Positions 1-7,166 of a stretch of 11,143 nt of DNA are shown here, one piece after another (the first letter of the stretch is position 1; each line of letters opens with the position of its first letter). A model generated the notes under the pieces. That model did not search any database, had not been told where the DNA came from, and saw nothing but the letters and a program-made list of their open reading frames with translations. Position numbers and translations under genes: made by a program. Origin of the DNA: Thermoplasmata archaeon (GTDB lineage Archaea; Thermoplasmatota; E2; DHVEG-1); NCBI GenBank assembly GCA_003649715.1, contig QMSS01000039.1, forward strand, positions 1-11,143, read 5' to 3'.

Positions 1-84
1 CTGGGTTACAGGATAGCTATATCGGAAATTAAAAAGCCCAGGGTAGATGAGAGACTAAACATTATTGAATTATGCAACACAGCA
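1..84. mobile_element. Probable insertion-sequence end (partial, runs off window)
   Basis: This stretch ends in a 20-bp motif (65-84) that is the inverted counterpart of the motif at 11023-11042, which precedes a transposase start. The simplest reading is that positions 1-84 are the terminal part of another copy of the same element, most of it lying left of the window. No target duplication can be tested because the other end is absent. The element assignment rests on the repeat match; the short internal sequence is not independently recognisable. Confidence 0.5.
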
Positions 85-141
85 GATATTGTAAGAGACT
101 ATCAGCTCTTTGGAGACCGTCAACTTTTTGAAAAAGTTTAG
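1..141 (+). CDS. C-terminal fragment of an unidentified ORF, possibly a transposase tail
   Basis: An open frame enters from the left edge and gives 46 codons before TAG at 139-141. It reads straight through the putative terminal repeat, coding the stretch IIELCNTA there, and then 19 further residues ending LFGDRQLFEKV. I do not recognise a family. If the repeat is an IS end, the frame could be a transposase C-terminus extended into flanking DNA; otherwise it is the tail of an unrelated gene. Nothing in its short length distinguishes the two. The gene start is outside the window. Confidence 0.3.
   Translation: MGYRIAISEIKKPRVDERLNIIELCNTADIVRDYQLFGDRQLFEKV
65..84. repeat. Terminal inverted repeat, left copy
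   Basis: TTGAATTATGCAACACAGCA here matches the reverse complement of 11023-11042 at 19 of 20 positions, the single difference being at the third base. Similarity fades on both sides, as expected for an IS terminal repeat rather than a longer duplication. Confidence 0.6.
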
Positions 142-189
142 AAGGGTAACACTTCTTCCTCTATTTGAAAAGAGAACAGGAGAGGATTA

Positions 190-812
190 ATGCACGCTAA
201 AAATCTTTTGCTGAAGCAAGAGAAACTTGGAGATCAAAATTCTAGCGGTTAAAAACTATCAGGCGAGTATCTACTGCAGGAAACTCATAGACATCTTCGG
301 ATGCATAGAGTCATTCCCTCTAAGGAGTTATTTGTAAATGAAAGAAGATACCGGAGAGCTAATAGCGGTAGATGAAACCAAGTTAAACTGAAAAGATTGG
401 TTGATGTTTGGAATGCGATAGATGTTGATGGCAGGAATGTACTAGTTGTCTTCTAGTTGTATATACTTCCATAACGAGAACATCACTAGATGCCCTTTGT
501 CTCCTGAGGAGAGTATTATCGCAATAATAAACCTTTTAATCCATGGAGACAAGGGACTTCGGCACCCTTGTAGTCTAAAAGAGACGTGGGTTGGAACATG
601 CTTATCAAACCTTTTTGGAGAAACATAATTGCTATAGAACAAATAGTATAATCTATTCAAAAGGCAAGGATAAAAACATTTCTGGAAAAGATTCCCCTAT
701 AACAGCTCGTTGGAGGGCATCAAATCCTGGGATATAGCTTAGTGTCCCATTCTATAATCCATTGTTGGAGGTGAGATGTTGGCAATGTCCACTTTTGTCT
801 AACCAAACTTAA
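190..812 (+). pseudogene. Degenerate DDE transposase (IS6-like archaeal type)
   Basis: Pieces of one transposase appear in order but in changing frames with many stops. They include an HTH-like start (EIKILAVKNYQASIYCRKL), the first catalytic block AVDETKL near 360-385, WNAIDVDGRNVLVV near 410-450, TRTSLDALCLLRRVLSQ near 490-525, and a C-terminal KHFWKRFPYNSSLEGIKSW near 680-730. The end is FYNPLLEVRCWQCPLLSNQT, stopping at 810-812. This order matches archaeal IS6/IS240-type transposases, which are about 200-230 residues long. An ATG at 190 has an upstream AGGAGAGG, so the original start may survive. At least four frameshifts or stops make it non-functional. Family assignment is from remembered motifs and could shift to a neighbouring DDE family. 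Confidence 0.75.
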
Positions 813-867
813 TAAATAGTTGATTACATATTTTCCCCTCAACCGATGCCCTCCTACATATCTGGAT

Positions 868-877
868 CTTATATACC
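868..877 (+). promoter_or_regulatory. TATA box for the paaK-acdB-ahcY block
   Basis: CTTATATACC lies about 55 nt upstream of the paaK-like start at 932. A transcript starting some 25 nt downstream would carry a leader of about 30 nt including the AGGGAGG at 915-921. It is the only good TATA-like match between the transposase relic and the gene. Confidence 0.5.
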
Positions 878-914
878 CCCCTCATCTAAAATCTGATATC
901 ATCTATTCGTCTGT

Positions 915-921
915 AGGGAGG
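915..921 (+). promoter_or_regulatory. Ribosome binding site deciding the paaK start
   Basis: AGGGAGG is a strong Shine-Dalgarno sequence. It lies only 1 nt before the ATG at 923 but 10 nt before the in-frame ATG at 932, so the second ATG is the more likely start. Confidence 0.65.
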
Positions 922-931
922 AATGGTTTTT

Positions 932-2236
932 ATGGACAGATTCTTTGATCATAAGATGGAGACGATGCCTCGCAGAAGGATTAAAGAATTGCAGATTAAG
1001 AGACTCCAGGAAACAGTTCATAGGGTATACAGGAATGTCCCCTATTATCATAAAAGATTCAAGGAGTTGGATATTACTCCATCAGACATAAAATCCCTTG
1101 AAGATATCCATAGGTTACCATTTACCACCAAAGACGATCTCAGGGATAACGCACCATTTGGTATGCTAGCTACATCACTTGATAACTGCATTGAGCTGCA
1201 TGCATCCTCTGGCACAACCGGTATTCCGGTTACCGTTTGCTACACATGGCATGACATCAATGTTTGGTCCGAGGTCATGGCACGATGCCTTTCTATGTCT
1301 GGTTTGACAAAAAAGGATGTTTTCCAAAACCCTATACCATATGGGACCTTTACTGGAGCATTTGGCTTCCATTATGGCGCACAGAGGATTGGTGCATTGG
1401 TTGTCCCATCTGGCAAAGGACAATCTGAGAGACAGATCCATCTCATGGAATACTATGGTACAACCTTTATATCCGGTGTTGCATCATATGCCCTGCGTCT
1501 TGGGCAGGTTGCACATGAAATAGGTGTTGATCCCAAAAAGCTTAGAGTACGTAATGGTTTGTTTGGAGCTGAGATGTTTACTCATGGTCTGAAAAAACGT
1601 ATCATGGAGATGTGGGGCATGGATGACGTTCATGACATCTATGGTCTCACTGAGATGTGTGGACCTGGTGTTTCAACAGACTGCGACCAGCACAATGGAC
1701 TGCATCTATGGGAAGATCATTTTCTGGTTGAATGTATAGACCCAAAAACATTAGAACCAGTTGATGTAGAAGAAGAAGGAGAACTTGTTATTACAACCCT
1801 CACGAAAGAGGGTATGCCGCTGCTTAGATACCGTACTAGAGACATCGCAAAAATATATGACACAAAGATCTGTGAATGCGGTAGAACACATGTCAAACAT
1901 TCTCCAATCAAAGGACGGAGTGACGACATGATAATCATACGTGGAACAAACATATTCCCTGGTCAGATAGAGTCTGTGTTGATGAAAAACCCCGATGTAG
2001 GAGGCAACTGGAGAATGATACTCACAACAGCAGAAAACAACATGGATATGCTTACTGTGGAGGTAGAGAGTAGAAAAAAACTTGGTAAAAAAGAAAAACT
2101 GCTGTTGGAGAAAAAACTGCAGAATGAGATAAAAACAGTTATAGTATTCACACCACATGTAACAATTGTGCCACCAAACACTATACCTCAAAATGGTTTA
2201 AAAGCAAAAAGAGTAATAGACCATAGAAAAAAATAA
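932..2236 (+). CDS. paaK: Phenylacetate-CoA ligase family enzyme (AMP-forming)
   Basis: It activates an aryl or other organic acid with ATP to an acyl-adenylate and then to the CoA thioester, in the cytoplasm. Visible motifs, numbered from the 932 start, are the adenylate P-loop SSGTTGIP at residues 92-99, the core motif DIYGLTEM at 235-242, RYRTRD at 299-304 and the hinge region GRSDDMIIIRG at 328-338. A C-terminal domain of the AMP-binding_C_2 type follows. At 434 residues it is full length for the family. A frame extension to ATG 923 exists, but its spacing to the ribosome binding site is too short. Archaeal members often lie near indolepyruvate oxidoreductases and act on aryl acids; those genes are not in this window, so the substrate is unknown. 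It heads a block with the ACD beta subunit 22 nt downstream. Confidence 0.9.
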   Translation: MDRFFDHKMETMPRRRIKELQIKRLQETVHRVYRNVPYYHKRFKELDITPSDIKSLEDIHRLPFTTKDDLRDNAPFGMLATSLDNCIELHASSGTTGIPVTVCYTWHDINVWSEVMARCLSMSGLTKKDVFQNPIPYGTFTGAFGFHYGAQRIGALVVPSGKGQSERQIHLMEYYGTTFISGVASYALRLGQVAHEIGVDPKKLRVRNGLFGAEMFTHGLKKRIMEMWGMDDVHDIYGLTEMCGPGVSTDCDQHNGLHLWEDHFLVECIDPKTLEPVDVEEEGELVITTLTKEGMPLLRYRTRDIAKIYDTKICECGRTHVKHSPIKGRSDDMIIIRGTNIFPGQIESVLMKNPDVGGNWRMILTTAENNMDMLTVEVESRKKLGKKEKLLLEKKLQNEIKTVIVFTPHVTIVPPNTIPQNGLKAKRVIDHRKK

Positions 2237-2258
2237 TGGGGAAACCAGGGTTTTTTAT

Positions 2259-2915
2259 ATGAAAGAGGTTGTAAAACAGCTCATACAGAAAAAGGGTTTA
2301 CTTGCAGAAAACGAGGCAAAGGATCTGCTAAGAGCATATGGTATACCTACAACAAAATACTTTGTTGTATCCAAAGAAAAGGACTTAGAAAACATAACAA
2401 TAGATTTTCCAGTAGCATTAAAGGTATGTTCCAACAGAATCCTACATAAGACCGATGTAAATGGTGTCAAACTAGATATCCAAAACATGAATGATCTACG
2501 CATAGTATTCAAAGATTTCAAGAAGAGATTTCCCTCTGAAAAATTTCTTGTAGATCAGATGGTAGAAAAAAGAGTTGAAGTCATAGTTGGACTGATACAG
2601 GACCCCACATTTGGCCTTTCAATCATGTGTGGAATAGGAGGCATATTCACAGAGCTCTACAAAGATGTGGCATTCCGTATAGTACCAATAGATAGATATG
2701 ATGCAGAGCAGATGATCGAAGAAATCAAAGGAAAAAAACTGTTAGAAGGTTTTAGAAACATAAATGCAAACAAAAAACTTGTGATAGACTTACTATTGCG
2801 TGTATCAAAAATGGGTCAGGAACTAGAACAACACATCGATCAGATGGATTTAAACCCCGTATTTGTATACCAAAACCATATATGTGTTGTTGATGCAAAA
2901 CTCATACTAAAATAA
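2259..2915 (+). CDS. acdB: ADP-forming acetyl/acyl-CoA synthetase, beta subunit
   Basis: This is the ATP-grasp subunit of the archaeal ADP-forming acyl-CoA synthetase, which converts acyl-CoA, ADP and phosphate into acid, CoA and ATP (reversible). The 218-residue protein has the usual beta-subunit length. It shows the ATP-grasp lysine region PVALKV (K55) and the ILHKTD motif, whose H63 probably corresponds to the phosphorylated beta-subunit histidine of characterised ACDs. Further on come VEVIVGLIQDPTFG, the glycine-rich CGIGGIFTELYKDVAFR, and a C-terminal MDLNPVFVY metal-binding element. The ribosome binding site is weak (AGGG at 2247-2250, 8 nt before ATG). The gene is 22 nt after paaK and presumably co-transcribed. 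The CoA-binding alpha subunit it needs is not in this window. Confidence 0.9.
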   Translation: MKEVVKQLIQKKGLLAENEAKDLLRAYGIPTTKYFVVSKEKDLENITIDFPVALKVCSNRILHKTDVNGVKLDIQNMNDLRIVFKDFKKRFPSEKFLVDQMVEKRVEVIVGLIQDPTFGLSIMCGIGGIFTELYKDVAFRIVPIDRYDAEQMIEEIKGKKLLEGFRNINANKKLVIDLLLRVSKMGQELEQHIDQMDLNPVFVYQNHICVVDAKLILK

Positions 2916-2955
2916 AAGGTGAAAAAAACAAAAACTTTGGATGTTGATATTTTTT

Positions 2956-4230
2956 ATGGTGGAGAAAACAAAAAACTATGCGGTAAAGGATCTAAAATTA
3001 GCTGAAAAAGGAGAATATCTTATACATTGGGCTGAAGACCACATGCCTGTTCTCATGAGAATAAGAAAGGAATTCAAGCAGAAAAAACCACTCCAAAACA
3101 CCGTCATAGGCTGCTGCTTACATGTAACTAAGGAAACTGCGGTTCTAATAAGGACACTAAAAGATGGAGGGGCAAAGATAGCACTCTGCGGTTCCAACCC
3201 GTTGAGCACAAATGATGCAGTTGCTGCAGCACTAGCCAAAACAGATATACATGTATATGCATGGCGTGGCCTATCAAACAAGGAATACTACTGGTGTATA
3301 AACCAGGTTTTGGATCACAAACCCAACATCACCATGGATGATGGTGGAGACCTGGTAACACACCTACACACAACTAGAAAAGAAAACTTGAAACATGTGA
3401 TAGCTGGAACAGAGGAAACAACAACTGGTGTAAACCGTCAAAAAATCATGGCTGAAAAAAAGAAACTCAAATACCCAATCATAGCAGTCAACGATGCTAT
3501 GACAAAACATTTCTTCGACAACAGATACGGAACCGGTCAATCAACCATCGACGGCATACTACGTGCCACATCAGTTCTACTTGCAGGTAAAACATTTGTA
3601 GTAAGCGGATATGGATGGTGCGGCAAGGGACTGGCAATGCGGGCACGTGGCATGGGAGCAAACGTAATAATAACAGAAATAGACCCCGTAAAAGCACTTG
3701 AGGCAGCCATGGATGGATTTAGAGTAATGCCTATCAAACAAGCCGCCAAAATAGGAGACATATTTGTAACAGTAACAGGCAACAAACACGTAATAGATGC
3801 AGACACACTTGACATAATAAAAGATGGAGCCATCATCGCAAACAGCGGACATTTCGACAACGAAATAAACATACCATACCTCAACAAAATATCCAAACAC
3901 TGGATAGAAATCCGACCAAATGTACGAGAATACCATCTAAAAAACGGGAAAACCATCTACCTACTAGCTGAGGGAAGACTAGTAAACCTCTCAGCAGCAG
4001 AGGGACATCCAAGCGAGGTCATGGACATGAGCTTCGCCAACCAGGCACTAACCGCAGAATGGCTGATAAATAAAAAAAATGTTGAAAAACTAGACAACAA
4101 GGTATATCCTGTTCCATACGAAATCGACAAAAAAATAGCGATGTACAAACTAAAAAGCATGAACATAAAAATAGACACACCCACAAAAACCCAGAAAAAA
4201 TACATGAAAAAATGGAAAGAAGGAACCTAA
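2956..4230 (+). CDS. ahcY: S-adenosylhomocysteine hydrolase
   Basis: It removes S-adenosylhomocysteine, the product inhibitor of SAM-dependent methylases, by NAD-dependent hydrolysis to adenosine and homocysteine. Numbered from an upstream ATG at 2941, the sequence shows DDGGD at 133-137, EETTTG at 158-163 and NDAMTKHFFDNRYGTGQS from 184. The NAD fold GYGWCG is at 223-228, NSGHFDNE starts at 301 and the late NLSAAEGHPSEVMD at 349-362. Everything expected of a functional archaeal enzyme is present, including the length of about 425 residues. I prefer ATG 2956: family members begin close to this point, and GGATGTTGAT at 2939-2948 gives 7-nt spacing, whereas ATG 2941 has GGTGA 18 nt away. It follows acdB by 40 nt. 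Codon use drifts to A- and C-ending codons through the gene. Confidence 0.95.
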   Translation: MVEKTKNYAVKDLKLAEKGEYLIHWAEDHMPVLMRIRKEFKQKKPLQNTVIGCCLHVTKETAVLIRTLKDGGAKIALCGSNPLSTNDAVAAALAKTDIHVYAWRGLSNKEYYWCINQVLDHKPNITMDDGGDLVTHLHTTRKENLKHVIAGTEETTTGVNRQKIMAEKKKLKYPIIAVNDAMTKHFFDNRYGTGQSTIDGILRATSVLLAGKTFVVSGYGWCGKGLAMRARGMGANVIITEIDPVKALEAAMDGFRVMPIKQAAKIGDIFVTVTGNKHVIDADTLDIIKDGAIIANSGHFDNEINIPYLNKISKHWIEIRPNVREYHLKNGKTIYLLAEGRLVNLSAAEGHPSEVMDMSFANQALTAEWLINKKNVEKLDNKVYPVPYEIDKKIAMYKLKSMNIKIDTPTKTQKKYMKKWKEGT

Positions 4231-4433
4231 AAGAAACAAAAAATTTTTACTGACAAAAAAAACACAATATGCAAAACACATATCATCCACTACATCCACT
4301 TCCTATTGCAGCTCCCCACAAATTTTTCATGGTTTTCCCACAAAAAAGGGTTTTGGATTAACAAAAAAAAACAAAAAGATTTAATACCCAAAAATAAGAA
4401 AATCACCTCCTTCAACTTAACATCAAAATCCTC

Positions 4434-4445
4434 AAAAATATAAAA
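4434..4445 (+). promoter_or_regulatory. Candidate TATA box for the TraB-family gene
   Basis: AAAAATATAAAA lies 39-50 nt before the traB ATG. Transcription about 25 nt downstream would leave a short leader beginning near the GGGAGG at 4465-4470. A second A+T-rich match, ATTTATAA near 4457-4464, is possible but too close to the start unless the leader is very short. Confidence 0.4.
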
Positions 4446-4464
4446 TCATAACCAAAATTTATAA

Positions 4465-4472
4465 GGGAGGAT
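4465..4472 (+). promoter_or_regulatory. Ribosome binding site of the TraB-family gene
   Basis: GGGAGGAT is a strong match, 11 nt before ATG 4484. Spacing is long but similar to that of the paaK-like gene. Confidence 0.55.
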
Positions 4473-4483
4473 CTATACAAAAA

Positions 4484-5218
4484 ATGATCACATTAATAGG
4501 CACAGGACACGTATTTGACCTCTCATCTCAACTACTCACATTACTTGAAAAAAAAGAACCCGGCATAATCTGCATAGAACTAGACAAACAAAGATACAAC
4601 TCACTCCTAATACGACACACACATCAGAAAACCCATAGGGATTTTGAAAAAAAACTCCCACTCATATACAAACTACTAGCAAAATTCCAGGAAAACATAG
4701 CAAAAGAATATGGTGTAAACGCAGGAGACGAAATGCTTACAGCCATAAAATATGCACAAACCCATCAAATACCACTAAAACTCATAGACATGAATGCACA
4801 ACATCTATTCACAAAAATGTGGCATCACATGCCCCTATCCGAAAAAATCAGGCTGCTACTAACAGGAGTCACAGGAATCTTCATAAGCAGAGAAAGAATA
4901 GAAAAAGAACTAAAACATCTCCAAGAAAACTTTGACAAATACATCGAAGAAATTAACAAAAAATTTCCAACAATAAAAAAAACATTGATAGACGAACGAA
5001 ACAAATACATGACAGACCAGCTAATATATCTCAACAAAGACTACAACAACATAGTAGCATGCATAGGCGATGGCCACATACCAGGAATATCTAAAATGTT
5101 AAAATCAAAAAAAATCGAATTCGAAGCCATCAGACTAAACGAGCTGAGAAAAATAAGAGAAGAAACTGATACAACACATGCACATTTCACAATGGAATAC
5201 AAAAACAACACCTCATGA
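4484..5218 (+). CDS. traB: TraB/PrgY (TIKI-like) family protein, short soluble form
   Basis: The family includes PrgY and TraB of Enterococcus, which control pheromone signalling, and the animal TIKI metalloproteases; the archaeal role is not established. The family motifs are complete: GTGH at residues 6-9, IELD at 31-34, GDEM at 81-84, DER at 170-172 and GDGHIPGI at 195-202. Together these contain the conserved His and Glu residues proposed to bind metal. At 244 residues the protein has only the TraB domain. Many archaeal members continue into C-terminal membrane helices, which are absent here, and no signal peptide is visible, so it should be cytoplasmic. It has its own promoter and is followed 55 nt later by a tRNA gene. 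The coding strand is strikingly rich in A and C. Confidence 0.85.
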   Translation: MITLIGTGHVFDLSSQLLTLLEKKEPGIICIELDKQRYNSLLIRHTHQKTHRDFEKKLPLIYKLLAKFQENIAKEYGVNAGDEMLTAIKYAQTHQIPLKLIDMNAQHLFTKMWHHMPLSEKIRLLLTGVTGIFISRERIEKELKHLQENFDKYIEEINKKFPTIKKTLIDERNKYMTDQLIYLNKDYNNIVACIGDGHIPGISKMLKSKKIEFEAIRLNELRKIREETDTTHAHFTMEYKNNTS

Positions 5219-5250
5219 AAAAACTATCAGAGACGAAGAAGGTTGCGAGG

Positions 5251-5260
5251 ATAAAAAACC
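5251..5260 (+). promoter_or_regulatory. TATA-like box of tRNA-Arg(CCT)
   Basis: ATAAAAAACC ends 13 nt before the mature tRNA 5' end, a plausible archaeal tRNA promoter position. A matching sequence, TTAAAAAACC, precedes the second tRNA-Arg at 10594-10603, with further flank similarity (GTGAGG) in both. Confidence 0.5.
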
Positions 5261-5273
5261 TTTTGTTGGTGAG

Positions 5274-5348
5274 GGGCCCGTAGCCTAGCCTGGATAGGGC
5301 GACAGCCTCCTAAGCTGTAGACCGCGGGTTCGAATCCCGCCGGGTCCG
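5274..5348 (+). tRNA. tRNA-Arg (anticodon CCT)
   Basis: A full cloverleaf is present. The acceptor GGGCCCG pairs with CGGGTCC (one G-U) and the D arm GCC/GGC closes properly. The anticodon stem ACAGC/GCTGT encloses CTCCTAA with anticodon CCT at 5309-5311, so it reads AGG. The T arm is GCGGG/CCCGC with a canonical TTCGAAT loop. The discriminator is G; CCA is not encoded and no intron is present. Just downstream a weak CCC/GGG hairpin (5352-5363) and a GGGGTTTTT stretch may help end the transcript. Confidence 0.97.
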
Positions 5349-5353
5349 TACCC

Positions 5354-5737
5354 TTCAACGGGAGGAGCCCATTCGAAATAGGGGTTTTTACCAGATTTTT
5401 CGTTTCTGAGCTGTATTTCCTCTGTCCAGCCTAATGTCGGGCGTTTAAGAACAGCCTTAATCAAGTCCTAGGAGGCCATATTGTAATACCATGCGGCATC
5501 TCTCAAGTAACCTTTCGTTGTATCAAATAATCTTCTCATGTTAAATCCAGTCATATACGGCGAAAACGTCATAGCCCCCATTATCGACCTTCGTTTGTAT
5601 CAATCTCGCAATAGTAGCCCCAATATCTTGAGTTGTAGGATTGAAAACTCGACCACACCAGTTTTATGTCCTTCCTCAAAAACTCGCTTTTTAAGCTATT
5701 CTGATAGTCTATGAACCGTTTTATTAGCGATTATCAT
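5354..5737 (-). pseudogene. Decayed gene of unknown family
   Basis: Read leftward from an ATG at 5735-5737, protein-like text continues in alternating frames. It includes LKKRVFEEGHKTGVVEF, then in another frame DIGATIARLIQTKVDNGGYD, then back in the first frame NMRRLFDTTKGYLRDAAWYY, DLIKAVLKRPTLGWTEEIQ and NPYFEWAPPVEGY, reaching almost to the tRNA 3' end. Two in-frame TAG codons, one TGA and two compensating frameshifts interrupt it. I do not recognise the family. The coherent amino-acid composition and the frame switching argue for a recent relic rather than chance. Confidence 0.4.
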
Positions 5738-6042
5738 TTACTCTAAACTATAACCGTCAACCTGAGTTTTTATCGACACTTTTAGGCAACCAATTAAGCA
5801 AGGTTTTCTATCCTTCATAAAACTATTTTATAATCGATGGGTGCACAATGCAAGCAGAGAAGCAGCACAAGGATGGATAAACACGTTTGTATCACTCTAT
5901 ATCATATCAAGAAGAGGGTGCTAAACTTGGCATTCACAGTTCATTATACATCGTCTTCGTCTATTTTAAGTATATCTGATATTAACTCCGTTAATTGTTT
6001 ATTCTTCAGACAGATCTTGACTTCTAATTCTTGCATTTATCT

Positions 6043-6062
6043 TCAGGATTAATAAATCCTGA
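6043..6062. repeat. Perfect 8-bp hairpin
   Basis: TCAGGATT (6043-6050) and AATCCTGA (6055-6062) are exact inverted repeats around an AATA loop. No gene ends immediately beside it and no T-run follows, so it is unlikely to be a simple terminator. It may be a relic element end or protein-binding palindrome. Confidence 0.6.
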
Positions 6063-6208
6063 GTCTCCACTTGTTGCATTCTTGAGATGATAATATCTCC
6101 CCTCCTGTTGGCAAAAATCAGATTTTAGATTATTTTATGTAGCTGAACATTGCCGATGGAGAAATCTCTATCCTCCTTGGTTGCTGTATTTCGTTTGAGT
6201 GATCAGTT

Positions 6209-6230
6209 TCATCATATTATGATGATATCA
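6209..6230. repeat. Overlapping palindromes
   Basis: TCATCAT and ATGATGA form a 7-bp stem with an ATT loop (6209-6225). The next bases extend into the 8-bp palindrome TGATATCA (6223-6230). It lies about 140 nt before the nearest ATG, so an operator role is possible but unsupported. Confidence 0.4.
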
Positions 6231-6585
6231 TTTAATAATTCTGTTGAATCATGTCTTCTCTTTCTGTCTCTGCTGATCAGATAATTAGTTGGAGGATATC
6301 TATTTTCGATTTTAAGATATAAAGGTGTTTGTTTTGACAGTTTTGTTTCAATCAATCGGAGATAATTTATATGAATCAAGGATTTGATTTTTCTCTACGT
6401 TGTTCTTCTGAAAAGCATCATTTTTTCCATTATGTCTACGACATAAGTAATTATGAGAATATATTAGAAAATATTAAATATTTGTGGTGTATTATAATTA
6501 TGAAACTGGCAAAGAAAAGAATGAAAGAATACAAGACGGCAGGAGCAAGTAAAATGATAGATGTTTGTATAGACCGGGAAATCAC

Positions 6586-7054
6586 ATGGAAACGGTAAAA
6601 AAGAATCCTAATCCCAGTAGATAGATCAGCTCATTCAGCATCGGCCTTGAAGAAAGAGCTCAGCTTTGCTAGGTTAGTTGACGCAGAAGTTACAGTCATG
6701 CATGTAATCGAAAACATACGATATCCGTCGCATCTATAACCAATACGTCTGATAGGAACCTTAGGAAAATGCTTGATGAATCAGTCAAAATCTTTTGAGT
6801 GAGACAAAAAACGTAAAACTCAGGCAATCCTTATGGGAGAGAATAACCAAAGGGCAGGTCAGTACATAATTGAGGGGGCAGGAGACTATGACATAATAGT
6901 GACCACTCCTCAAAGTCTCGCAGTGCAAATGGCAAATCTTCTAACAGGTATCGTAGCAGAAAAAGTGATAAGGCACACAAAATGTTCCGTAATAGCTGTC
7001 AGATCGTGCTATATATACCCACCGATAAGCTATCATGAACTTGATGATATCTAG
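6586..7054 (+). pseudogene. Universal stress protein (UspA family), frameshifted
   Basis: The UspA fold is readable end to end but broken. The probable start METVKK at 6586 is joined by a frameshift in a poly-A run (about 6597-6602) to RILIPVDRSAHSASALKKEL and DAEVTVMHVIENIRYPSHL, ended by TAA at 6737-6739. A middle part in another frame (NTSDRNLRKMLDESVKI) ends in TGA. The original frame then resumes with AGQYIIEGAGDYDIIVTT and a C-terminal NLLTGIVAEKVIRHTKCSVIAVRS. UspA proteins are small cytoplasmic nucleotide-binding stress proteins, often paired with permeases. The glycine-rich ATP motif normally after the fourth strand is poorly kept (TTPQSLAVQM). Stop at 7052-7054. Confidence 0.8.
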
Positions 7055-7115
7055 AAAAGAGGAGGGCTAAATTAGCTATGCCGTTATTACCGGATATTAT
7101 CAAATGTGAAAATAA

Positions 7116-7123
7116 TTTTATAT
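7116..7123 (+). promoter_or_regulatory. TATA box of the winged-helix gene
   Basis: TTTTATAT preceded by an A-rich BRE-like GAAAATAA lies 44 nt before the preferred GTG start. Initiation about 25 nt downstream would give a leader of roughly 20 nt carrying the GGAGG. Confidence 0.45.
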
Positions 7124-7153
7124 CGATTTGCTCAGAAAAACTTAGCGAAAAAT

Positions 7154-7158
7154 GGAGG
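7154..7158 (+). promoter_or_regulatory. Ribosome binding site deciding a GTG start
   Basis: GGAGG (continuing as ATGA) overlaps the upstream ATG at 7152 and sits 8 nt before an in-frame GTG at 7167. The ATG has no Shine-Dalgarno of its own, so GTG 7167 is the better start. Confidence 0.6.
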
Positions 7159-7166
7159 ATGAAATC

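Larger units (their letters stand above)
4231..4483. other. Gene-free A/C-rich spacer
   Basis: No ORF of note. The plus strand is very poor in G: 4261-4320 has 22 C against 3 G by hand count. It contains an AAAAAATTTTT tract just after ahcY (about 4239-4249), which could help terminate transcription, and the traB promoter near its right end. No strong hairpin was seen. Confidence 0.6.
5349..6585. other. Gene-poor region with relics
   Basis: Beyond the minus-strand relic (5354-5737) and two hairpins, nothing here is convincingly coding. A plus-strand frame at 5837-6052 and a good-looking SD (GGAGATAA, 6358-6365) before ATG 6371 lead to short peptides with no recognisable features. The second runs to TAA 6596-6598 and overlaps the start of the stress-protein relic. 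Composition is less strand-biased than in 3500-5220. Confidence 0.5.

Noticed and set aside
1751..2191. Long antisense ORF inside paaK
   Set aside because: Shadow of the paaK coding frame, cysteine- and phenylalanine-rich, with no features of its own. The same holds for the antisense frames in ahcY and in the permease.
6371..6598. 75-residue plus-strand ORF with a good Shine-Dalgarno
   Set aside because: The peptide has no recognisable feature and a mixed composition, and its end overlaps the start of the UspA relic; kept only as a remark in the gene-poor region.
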